Shown here in pieces: positions 1-5,503 of a stretch of DNA of 9,259 nucleotides. Every line of letters starts with the position of its first letter. Positions within the stretch are counted from its first letter, which is position 1. Location: assembly GCA_023429275.1 (NCBI GenBank), contig JAEYWB010000536.1, positions 1 through 9,259 on the forward strand, written 5' to 3'. The position numbers and the translations under genes are program-made. Under the pieces are notes generated by a model. The model searched no databases and was not told where the DNA came from. It saw only the letters and a list, made by a program, of their open reading frames with translations. The DNA is from Planctomycetota bacterium (GTDB lineage: Bacteria > Planctomycetota > Planctomycetia > Planctomycetales > Planctomycetaceae).

Positions 1-2
1 TC

Positions 3-92
3 TATCAGGAAGTCATCGCCGCCACAGCTCCCGGAGCTCTGGAGACTCTGATCGAGGAGGTCGCTCGCGGCCTTGAGGCGCTGATCACATGA
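3..92 (+). CDS. C-terminal end of an unidentified protein (partial)
   Basis: The third plus-strand frame is open from the window edge to a TGA at 90-92 and encodes 29 residues ending GLEALIT. The other two plus frames close sooner (TGA at 49-51 and in the mid-70s). The composition (alternating Ala/Leu/Glu/Ile, e.g. ALETLIEEVARG) suggests an amphipathic C-terminal helix. The fragment is too short to assign a family. It runs convergently toward the minus-strand fragment at 181-345. The call rests only on the open frame and protein-like composition. Confidence 0.4.
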   Translation, partial: YQEVIAATAPGALETLIEEVARGLEALIT

Positions 93-116
93 GGCGACTC
101 CAAGACTATTCTTTGC

Positions 117-134
117 CACAGAGGACACAGAGAA
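117..134. repeat. Two-copy 9-bp tandem repeat (CACAGAGGA/CACAGAGAA)
   Basis: Two adjacent 9-mers, CACAGAGGA (117-125) and CACAGAGAA (126-134), differ at one position and lie in the short gap between two convergent gene ends. From memory, short GA/CA-rich runs of the ACAGAGGAC kind recur between genes in planctomycete and acidobacterial genomes; this cannot be tested here. No function is assigned. Confidence 0.4.
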
Positions 135-180
135 CATCTGCTCCCGGATACCAGATTGGCTTGCCCCTCACGGACGACGT

Positions 181-345
181 TCACCAATTGGGCAAGCCGT
201 CACCGCGCATCTCCAGTCGCAAATCATCATGCACCGTCTGGTAGAAGGTGTAGGTTCTCGGATCTCCGGAAATCACCTTGCGGGTCTTCATGTGCTTGAC
301 CAGTTCGCCGAGGATTGCCCGCCCCTGCCCCGATAGCTCTGTCAT
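181..345 (-). pseudogene. Truncated small hypothetical protein (N-terminal part only)
   Basis: This minus-strand frame begins at ATG 345-343, with GGGG/CAGGA-like purines just upstream, and encodes 54 residues: MTELSGQGRAILGELVKHM at the start, then GDPRTYTFYQTVHDDL near residues 29-44, and it ends at a TGA at 183-181. The pattern of an N-terminal helix, then a GDP-x-TY-x-x-Y segment and a VHD-LxLxxRG segment, resembles a small protein type I recall from planctomycetes. Those proteins continue for roughly another 60-70 residues with an SLQ-QGL-x-LAEW-like region, which is absent here. The protein therefore looks cut off soon after the MRG motif. The function of the family is unknown to me. 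It could also be a genuine short protein; the recollection of the family is soft. Confidence 0.4.
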
Positions 346-640
346 GTCCTGGCCCCTGAAGACTGCGTTGCCTGCCTGAAGTTCTGATCGTTCTACTCCA
401 ACTCCGCGTCCTATTCCATCTGACGCCTCGCTGACACCTCCGGCAAAGCCGGTCGCGAGCCTCCTGACTCCGCTTCGCTCCGGTTCTCGTAACCGAGGAA
501 CGGCTTTCGCCTCATCCGGCCCGCTGGTGCTGCGGCCTCTGGCCTGATGCAGATGCCTGATGGCGATGGGACAATCCCAGGCCGGAAATGGCACATCGTG
601 GTCGAAATTCGCATCAAGGGCGGGTATGACAAGGAGCCCT
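346..640. repeat. Gene-less stretch with hairpin-rich, repeat-like segment (core about 411-540)
   Basis: I see no convincing gene here. Open frames exist on both strands, but their translations are Arg/Gly/Ser-rich and do not look like folded protein. The core holds two compact perfect hairpins: CCGGC-AAA-GCCGG at 440-452 and CGGTT-CTCGT-AACCG at 481-495. They are separated by near-repeated CTCCGCTTCGCTCCGG text. This pattern of GC-rich stem-loops joined by short similar blocks is typical of dispersed palindromic intergenic repeats. Only one copy is in the window, so repetitiveness is inferred. It lies directly upstream of the carbonic anhydrase gene, whose promoter must be in or beyond it. 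Confidence 0.4.
631..636 (+). promoter_or_regulatory. Ribosome binding site deciding the carbonic anhydrase start
   Basis: AAGGAG ends 4 nt before ATG 641. This supports 641 over upstream in-frame ATGs at 560 and 626, although 626 also has a purine run (AAGGG at 616-620). The spacing is a little short, so 626 cannot be excluded. Confidence 0.5.
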
Positions 641-1186
641 ATGAAACCCCTCATCCATTCCTACATCGGCGAATACGCACCCGGTGGCGTGTCGCCTGTC
701 ATTTCCCCGCTTGCCTTCATCGCCCCTGGCACGGCCGTGCTGGGCGATGTGCATATCGGGGCGGATTCGGGCATCTGGTTCGGCTGCTCGATGCGCGGCG
801 ATGTCAACATCATCCGCATCGGCGAACGCACCAACATTCAGGACGGCACGGTGATCCACGTCACTCGCAAAACCGGCCCGACCCATATCGGGAGCAACGT
901 GACGGTGGGTCACTCCGCACTCCTCCACGCCTGCACCGTCGAAGATGACAGCTTCATCGGCATGCGCGCCACACTCATGGACGGCGTGTTCGTCGAATCA
1001 GGCGGCTGGGTTGCAGCCGGTGCGCTAGTCACCCCTGGCAAGCGCATCCCGGCAGGTGAAATCTGGGCGGGAAACCCCGCGAAATTCTTCCGCAAGCTCA
1101 CGCCCGAAGAAATCGCCTTCATTCCGGTATCGGCCAATAACTACGTGCTGCACGCCCGCGAATATCTGGCGATGAATCTCTCTTAG
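641..1186 (+). CDS. Gamma-class carbonic anhydrase family protein (left-handed beta-helix)
   Basis: A 181-residue protein of the gamma carbonic anhydrase/YrdA-PaaY group, likely a cytoplasmic trimer with a metal site between subunits that hydrates CO2 or performs a related reaction. Most of the sequence is hexapeptide-repeat beta-helix, about residues 20-145 (e.g. PLAFIAPGTAVLGDVHIG), followed by a C-terminal helix. The three zinc-ligand histidines of the family are visible: H73 (TVIHV), H91 (VGHSA) and H96 (LLHAC). The active-site partners R52 and D54 (MRGDVN) and Q67-D68 (NIQDGT) are also present. The spacing between the first two histidines is short, as in CamH/YrdA types lacking the acidic loop of methanogen Cam. 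The length is normal for the family. The gene stands alone, with repeat-like DNA upstream and a dnaE2 fragment abutting its 3' end. Family assignment is firm; carbonic anhydrase activity is inferred, since many relatives have no demonstrated activity. Confidence 0.9.
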   Translation: MKPLIHSYIGEYAPGGVSPVISPLAFIAPGTAVLGDVHIGADSGIWFGCSMRGDVNIIRIGERTNIQDGTVIHVTRKTGPTHIGSNVTVGHSALLHACTVEDDSFIGMRATLMDGVFVESGGWVAAGALVTPGKRIPAGEIWAGNPAKFFRKLTPEEIAFIPVSANNYVLHAREYLAMNLS

Positions 1187-1362
1187 TCGCACGCGATCAC
1201 GCGTTCCGCTCGATCGCAACGTCTCGCCGCGATGCGTTTTGGGATTCGCTGGAGAGCCGAAAGGTCGCCCCGCTGTACGACGGGCTTCCGCCCGATGACT
1301 CGCCCACCGAGCTGCCTGTCGCGACGCCCCGTGAGGAGATGGTCGCTGATTACACGAGTTCC
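1183..1362 (+). pseudogene. dnaE2: Internal remnant of error-prone DNA polymerase DnaE2
   Basis: In the frame starting at 1183 the translation reads LVARDHAFRSI, then SRRDAFWDSLESRKVAPLY, then ELPVATPREEMVADYTSS. This matches the run of landmarks I know from DnaE2: an ADAFRSLGLDRR-x-ALW segment, a PLF(A/D) segment, and the LPxMxxxEEVxxDY segment just before the GLSLKxHP motif. That part lies in the C-terminal third, after the helix-hairpin-helix region and before the OB fold. Only about 60 residues survive. The expected GLSL-HP continuation is lost after 1362, and the left end runs into the 3' end of the carbonic anhydrase gene (stop at 1184-1186). There is no start codon and no catalytic domain, so it is dead. 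It is read opposite to the VIT-like gene beyond it. Confidence 0.65.
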
Positions 1363-1409
1363 GTGAGTCGGTACGGTGTCCGCCTGCATGTCACCCTGGG
1401 TCATGCTCG

Positions 1410-2111
1410 TCAGCCGCCGCAGGCGATCGTCACTCCGACCATCAGGCTTCCCAGGGCGACCATCGCGAGGCCGATGAGCCAGACATTGCGGTCGATGCAT
1501 TTGCCGTAGGCGGCCCCCGTCAGAAACAGCATCCCGATTGCGATGAGGTTGGAGACGCGCAGCGCGGGCCCGACCCGATCGATCACGAGGAACGGGATCG
1601 CGACCGGAAACGTCGACAGGAACACCAGGAGGAAGACAGCCAGCGCTCCGATCCAGTCTCTCGCCTTGAGGCCCGTCGGACCGGGACGTTCTGGCAAGTG
1701 TGCGAGGCGCTGGCGCAGCGACTCCACTTCCTCCGGTTGCAGGACCGAGGTCACGATCGGGGGGAGGGCTTCGGTGATCGCCTGCCGGGCCAGCGGCAGA
1801 TCGCTCCCCTGGACCAACCGGAAGATCTTCTGGGCGCGGCGGACCTCGGACAGCCGGCCCATCAGGTACAGCACGCCGTCGATGATCCCCCAGGCAATGT
1901 TGCACCCCAGGGCCGCCAGCAGCATGGTTCGGACTTCGGCCTTTCCGGCTTCCGCCACGCTGAGCGTACCGGTCAGCGTCAGGACCATGATCAGCCCGAA
2001 CAGCACCTCAGCCACCCGTTCGCTCGGGTCGAGGACCCGCCAGCCGGGACCGGGCTCTTCAGGCGTGGCGTTCACAGAGAGGGACCCTGCTTGCGGTGAT
2101 GACTCATTCAC
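1410..2111 (-). CDS. VIT1/CCC1-family-like integral membrane protein
   Basis: A 233-residue membrane protein starting at GTG 2111-2109. The GTG overlaps the TGA of the upstream cax gene by 4 bp (GTGA), which fixes the start and implies translational coupling. Five hydrophobic segments can be drawn: about residues 33-53, 61-84, 152-177, 183-203 and 209-230. A soluble, charged linker lies between the second and third (about 85-150). This is the topology of the VIT1/CCC1 group, whose characterised members move Fe2+ or Mn2+. The segments FGLIMVLTLTGTLSVAEAG and NIAWGIIDGVLYLMG match a bacterial subgroup often annotated as VIT1/CCC1 family; no substrate is known to me for that subgroup. Together with Cax it suggests divalent cation handling at the inner membrane. 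The C-terminal end approaches the dnaE2 remnant, with no clear terminator between them. Confidence 0.78.
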   Translation of the reverse strand: MNESSPQAGSLSVNATPEEPGPGWRVLDPSERVAEVLFGLIMVLTLTGTLSVAEAGKAEVRTMLLAALGCNIAWGIIDGVLYLMGRLSEVRRAQKIFRLVQGSDLPLARQAITEALPPIVTSVLQPEEVESLRQRLAHLPERPGPTGLKARDWIGALAVFLLVFLSTFPVAIPFLVIDRVGPALRVSNLIAIGMLFLTGAAYGKCIDRNVWLIGLAMVALGSLMVGVTIACGG

Positions 2112-3205
2112 GAAAGTCTCGGCGGCAACAGGTAGAGGGTCATGGCGAAGATGAGGTAGACCGTCAGAACGAGCACGCCGGTGAACCAGGCGGATGTTCC
2201 GGCGTTGGTGACCAGCGTCGCCGTGAGGGTGGCGATCAGGATCATCACCACCGCCCCCGGCCAGAACTGAAGGTCCATCGGAACGGGGCCGAGCACATAG
2301 CTCAGGAGGACCAGCACCGGCGCGACGAACAGTGCGATCTGCGATGCGCTGCCGAGCGCAATACCGACACTCAGGCTGAGACGGTTCTTGCGGGCCGCCG
2401 AGAAGGCTGAAGCCATTTCCGCGGCCGCGCCCACGAGAGAGACGACCACGAAGCCGACGAACGCGGGCGTCATCCCGAACGACTCCGCCGCCTTTTGCAC
2501 CGATTCGACGAAGACTTCACTGACGAGCGCCACCAGCACGGTCACGACCACCAGCATGGTGACCGCCACCCGGATCGGCCAAGTGGGATGTCCCTCCTCC
2601 TGCGGACTCGACTCATCGCTGGCGAACAACTCGCGATGGGTCTTGAGGGAGAAGAGCATTCCGAGGGCGTACGCGGCGATCAGCAGGCAGGCCAGACCCA
2701 GGCTGAGCCGCTGGCTCAGTCCTGCCTGAGCGGAGTCTGCCTGGGCAATCGCCGAAGGCATCAGGAGCGCGACGGTCGCCAGGAACAGCAGTCCGGCCTG
2801 GATCCGGGCGCTGGTCCGGTTGAACTCCTGGACGTGGTACTTGAGCCCACCCAGCAGGAACGATAGGCCAAGCATGAAGAGGGAGTTGGTGACGATCGCA
2901 CCCGCGATCGAGGCTTTCACGAGCATGTACTGACCGGTCCGCAGCGCGGCCAGGGCGATGACCAGTTCCGTAAGGTTCCCCAGCGTGGCATTGAGTAATC
3001 CGCCGACCGCATCGCCGGTCCGGGCCGCGACCGATTCCGTCGCATGGCTGAGCATCGCCGCCAGCGGCACGATGGCCAGCACCGACAGGACGAACAGGAG
3101 CGTATGGGCCTCGGGCTTCAGTTCAGCCACGGCAAACACGATGGGAACGAACGCCAGCAGCCAGAACAATGGGTTCTGGCGGAGCACTTTGAGGAGTGAA
3201 TTCAT
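2108..3205 (-). CDS. cax: Ca2+/H+ antiporter, CAX family
   Basis: The product is a 365-residue cation/proton exchanger that would expel Ca2+ (or another divalent cation) using the proton gradient. I chose ATG 3205-3203 (MNSLLKVLRQNPLFW) because family proteins begin close to the first membrane helix and a GGTGGA purine run sits 9 nt upstream. An open extension to 3427 adds 74 Arg/Pro-rich residues that look non-coding. The two inverted alpha-repeats are clear. The first carries GNLTELVIALAAL (G76-N77-L78-T79-E80), matching the GNATEL signature; the second carries GAAAEMASAF (259-268). An acidic stretch at about 193-205 (ASDESSPQEE) separates the halves, as in this family. About ten to eleven membrane segments are visible. 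Oddity: the second signature is usually GNAAEH; here the Asn is Ala and the His is Met, while the Glu (E263) is kept. First gene of a two-gene unit with the VIT-like gene; divergent from the porin. Confidence 0.9.
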   Translation of the reverse strand: MNSLLKVLRQNPLFWLLAFVPIVFAVAELKPEAHTLLFVLSVLAIVPLAAMLSHATESVAARTGDAVGGLLNATLGNLTELVIALAALRTGQYMLVKASIAGAIVTNSLFMLGLSFLLGGLKYHVQEFNRTSARIQAGLLFLATVALLMPSAIAQADSAQAGLSQRLSLGLACLLIAAYALGMLFSLKTHRELFASDESSPQEEGHPTWPIRVAVTMLVVVTVLVALVSEVFVESVQKAAESFGMTPAFVGFVVVSLVGAAAEMASAFSAARKNRLSLSVGIALGSASQIALFVAPVLVLLSYVLGPVPMDLQFWPGAVVMILIATLTATLVTNAGTSAWFTGVLVLTVYLIFAMTLYLLPPRLS

Positions 3206-3394
3206 CGACAACGGTCCACCAGGTGACCTCTCTCCCTCTGTCGCCCGCCCGCGACCACCCGTTCGCAGCCGCCCCGCCGACAGTTTGTTCAGCCGACGCC
3301 ACGTCTGCTCAAGCGAGCCTGCCGACATTGCCGATAATAACGATAGTCGATTGTGCGCCGGTTGGCGCTGCGCGGGGATCGCATTGGATGCACC
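3206..3394. promoter_or_regulatory. Divergent intergenic region between cax and the porin
   Basis: This 189-bp gap separates two outward-facing start codons, so promoters for both transcripts should lie here. The only AT-rich patch is around 3328-3352 (GATAATAACGATAG). I could not pair it with a convincing -35 hexamer on either strand. A perfect 5-bp stem GCGCC-GGTT-GGCGC lies at 3355-3368, 26 nt before the porin ATG, within its likely 5' leader. No operator could be identified. Confidence 0.35.
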
Positions 3395-4816
3395 ATGCTG
3401 AGCGTGCTCGGGAGCCGGCCGCCGCATGAGGCCTTTCGCGGCTGCGCCCGTGCGGCATTGTGGCTCCTGGTCATCCCTCTTTCAGCAGGCCTGACGCACG
3501 CCCAGACGCCTCTTGATGAGCCGCGTGAATCCGTCCCCGCGTTGTCTTCCGCGGCCGAAGGACAATCCCCCGCTCCCTCCCATGACGAAGAGGTTCCTGC
3601 GGACGAATCCGCTTCCGATGAGCCCTCGTTCGGAGGCCCGCTCTTTGAGCGTTCCCGGCTGTCTGGCGACTGGGAAGGCCTGCGAACCGGGCTGGTCGAG
3701 TCGGGAGTCCAGCTCGATGTCAGCACGACGCAGTACTACCAGGGGGTCGCACGAGGAGGTCAGCGTCAGGCGTTCCTGTATGGAGGCCGCAACGACTACT
3801 TCCTGAACCTCGACGCGGAGAAACTGGGGCTTTGGAACGGTGCCTCAGTCGCGCTGCACGGCGAGACCCGCTACGGCGAAACGGTCAGCTCGATCGGCGG
3901 CACCCTGGCGCCGCCGAACCTGCTGATGTCGCTCCCCATGGCCGAGGGACCTGTGACCGCCCTGACCGGCGTCACCTTCACGCAGGCCCTCACCGGGAAC
4001 CTCCTGGTGTTCGGCGGCAAAATCAACACGTTCGACGACTCTCCGCAGCCGATTACCGGGGCAGGAAGCCTGACGGGGTTTCTGAATACTGCCCTGCTGT
4101 ACAACCCTATCCTGGCCCGGACGGTTCCTTACTCGACATTCGGGGCCGGCTTCGAGTTTGTCCAGGGGGAGGAAACAATCCTCTCGGTCACAGTCTTCGA
4201 CACGAACGACACTCCGACGACCAGCGGCTTCGAATCGTTCTTCAGCAACGGGGTCACGATCTACGGCGAGTTCACTCTCCCGACAGAGTTCTTCGACCGC
4301 CGCGGCCATCACGGGATCTACGGAACGTACAGCACCGGCAAGTACACCAGTCTCACTCCGTCCGCCTACCTCGACCCGATCGAAGGGCTGGTCATCGCCC
4401 TGCCGCAAAGAGCCGGCTCCTGTTCAATCGCGTATGGCTTCGACCAACTGCTGGTCGTCTTGCCGGACGACCCGGACCGCGGCTGGGGAGTGTTCGGGAA
4501 CATCGGACTCGCGGACAGCAATCCCAGTCCGGTCCGCTGGTTTGCCAGTGCGGGGATCAGCGGAACAAGCCTTCTCCCCCGGCGGACCGCCGACACCTTT
4601 GGAATCGCCTGCTTCTACATCGGGGTGAGCGAGCCGCTGAAGAATCTGGCGCCGGCGCTGCTTCCCCTGCGGGACGAGCACGGACTCGAACTCTACTACA
4701 ACTTCGCTTTGACGCCGTGGTGCCAGGTGACACCGGATCTCCAGGCGATCACACCTTTTCGGGACGGACTGGACACCACGCTGATCCTGGGCCTGCGAGT
4801 GAATGTCGACTTCTGA
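3395..4816 (+). CDS. OprB-family carbohydrate-type outer membrane porin
   Basis: The product is a 473-residue predicted outer-membrane beta-barrel. The start chosen is ATG 3395 rather than GTG 3353, because it places an Arg-containing N-region directly before a hydrophobic stretch (about residues 20-32) with a likely signal-peptidase site after THA (A36). A disordered acidic/Pro/Ser segment follows (about 37-80). Then comes the OprB hallmark LSGDWEGLRTGL (89-100), with TTQYYQGVARGG and YGGRNDYFLNLDAEKLGLW just after; these match the OprB pattern of SGDWGGxR, then QxYQGVxxGG, then LxxDLxKLGLW. The protein ends in an aromatic strand, RVNVDF, as outer-membrane barrels do. OprB members let sugars diffuse across the outer membrane; the substrate here is not predictable. 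It diverges from the cax unit, so shared regulation is possible. The 3' end abuts transposase debris. Confidence 0.85.
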   Translation: MLSVLGSRPPHEAFRGCARAALWLLVIPLSAGLTHAQTPLDEPRESVPALSSAAEGQSPAPSHDEEVPADESASDEPSFGGPLFERSRLSGDWEGLRTGLVESGVQLDVSTTQYYQGVARGGQRQAFLYGGRNDYFLNLDAEKLGLWNGASVALHGETRYGETVSSIGGTLAPPNLLMSLPMAEGPVTALTGVTFTQALTGNLLVFGGKINTFDDSPQPITGAGSLTGFLNTALLYNPILARTVPYSTFGAGFEFVQGEETILSVTVFDTNDTPTTSGFESFFSNGVTIYGEFTLPTEFFDRRGHHGIYGTYSTGKYTSLTPSAYLDPIEGLVIALPQRAGSCSIAYGFDQLLVVLPDDPDRGWGVFGNIGLADSNPSPVRWFASAGISGTSLLPRRTADTFGIACFYIGVSEPLKNLAPALLPLRDEHGLELYYNFALTPWCQVTPDLQAITPFRDGLDTTLILGLRVNVDF

Positions 4817-4834
4817 AATGCTTGGGGTGCGAGC

Positions 4835-5085
4835 AATCGCCTCTTCGGATTCGACACGGACTCCGGAACGTACGTCCGGATCCCCAAGCCGTTAAGCACG
4901 TCGCACGCCTGGATCGCCCTTCCCTTGTGGTACCCCTTGTCCGCCGCCACTTCTTCAATGACCAGTACCTTCCCCGTTCCTTCAGGTGCGCCTAGGCTGT
5001 CCGAAGACTCGACTCCAGCGTCGGCCGGGAGAATCGCGCCGGTCTCCAAGTCCACCACGTGTTCGATGGCGAGACGACTTCAGAC
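4835..5085 (-). pseudogene. Decayed DDE transposase fragment
   Basis: Read on the minus strand, the remnant gives SRLAIEHVVDLETGAIL (about 5080-5030), then IEEVAADKGYHKG, then LGIRTYVPESVSNPKRR ending near 4837. These are landmarks of a DDE insertion-sequence transposase: the EHVVDLETGAI strand, the VADKGYH segment that carries the second catalytic Asp, and the LRTYIPEP segment. The first catalytic region and the final Glu-containing C-terminal region are missing. There is an in-frame TGA immediately upstream of SRLAIEH, and the spacing between the first two blocks looks shortened, so it is dead. Precise IS family not determined. No terminal inverted repeats were recognised at its edges. Confidence 0.65.
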
Positions 5086-5326
5086 CGATTCACGGTTCTC
5101 GACTGCAGCCTCAGCAAGCTTGGTACGCAAAGGAATCCGTGCGGTTCAAAGGCCGGCATTCCGTCTACCACTTTCTACCACCATGCGCCTTCGGACCGGC
5201 GGAAATACCCTGCATTTTTGAGTGGAATTGCGCTCGCTTGATATGGTCTCCCAAGAATGCGAAACTGCCCGTTCGCCTGATAAAAACCAGGCTTTCAAGA
5301 GGTTGTGCGAGTCCCGTTTTTTTGAG
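5086..5326. other. Gene-less interval between transposase remnant and tRNA fragment
   Basis: I see no gene here. On the minus strand, residues resembling LRTKLAEAAVENRESV precede the transposase remnant across a stop and may be more of the same decayed element (about 5086-5130). The remainder is less GC-rich than the flanks, with short A and T runs (T7 at 5317-5323), and its open frames do not look like protein. If the tRNA fragment is an attachment-site remnant, this interval would be the end of the integrated element. Confidence 0.3.
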
Positions 5327-5368
5327 TTCCTAAACTGAAGGTCACAGGTTCGACTCCTGTCGGGGACA
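5327..5368 (+). other. 3' half of tRNA-Arg(CCU): attachment-site-like remnant
   Basis: The segment folds as the 3' half of a tRNA. Anticodon loop TTCCTAA lies at 5327-5333 (anticodon CCT, Arg), followed by 3' anticodon strand ACTGA (5334-5338) and a 5-nt variable loop AGGTC (5339-5343). The T arm is perfect: ACAGG-TTCGACT-CCTGT (5344-5360). It ends with acceptor strand CGGGGAC (5361-5367) and discriminator A (5368). The 5' side is absent: the bases before the loop (TTGAG) do not pair with ACTGA, and there is no D arm. GTCCCG at 5311-5316 could pair imperfectly with the acceptor strand but leaves no room for the missing arms. A tRNA remnant starting at the anticodon loop and ending at the discriminator base is the usual form of an attachment site left by a tyrosine-recombinase element. 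CCA is not encoded. Confidence 0.78.
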
Positions 5369-5405
5369 CTTTCACAACTCTCGCCGAACGCACGGCTTAG
5401 CGTAC

Positions 5406-5422
5406 CTGCCCGTATCGGGCAG
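5406..5422 (+). terminator. Perfect 7-bp hairpin downstream of tRNA fragment
   Basis: CTGCCCG-TAT-CGGGCAG forms a perfect seven-pair stem with a 3-nt loop, 37 nt after the tRNA discriminator base. It could be the terminator of the original tRNA gene, carried along with its 3' half. There is no T-run after it, so a termination role is only suggested. Confidence 0.35.
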
Positions 5423-5503
5423 AGCCTCTCGCTGCATCGGCCACCGAGCAAACGCGGGCAGGAAGCGGAGATCATCTGCCGGGACGGCACGCGTCGCTGG
5501 CTG

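Noticed and set aside
1183..1905. Minus-strand open frame overlapping the VIT-like gene in a different frame
   Set aside because: Composition is low-complexity Arg/Pro/Asp/Gly; the VIT-like frame has proper membrane segments and a coupled start.
4858..4883. Strong palindromic stem around TCCGGA-ACGTACG-TCCGGA considered as the porin terminator
   Set aside because: It lies within the transposase remnant coding for IRTYVPES and has no T-run, so the palindrome is probably a by-product of that coding sequence.
4820..4889. 8-bp inverted repeat GCTTGGGG (4820-4827) / CCCCAAGC (4882-4889) considered as insertion-sequence ends
   Set aside because: One arm is inside the transposase remnant's conserved LGIRTY segment rather than at an element end, so it is unlikely to be a terminal repeat.
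3832..4995. 387-codon plus-strand open frame overlapping the porin in another frame
   Set aside because: Arg/Pro/His-rich with no start context, whereas the porin frame has a signal peptide, OprB motifs and an aromatic C-terminus.
5311..5368. A complete but minimised tRNA using GTCCCG (5311-5316) as the 5' acceptor strand
   Set aside because: There is no D arm, the 5' anticodon strand does not pair, and the acceptor pairing needs a bulge; a 3' fragment explains the data better.
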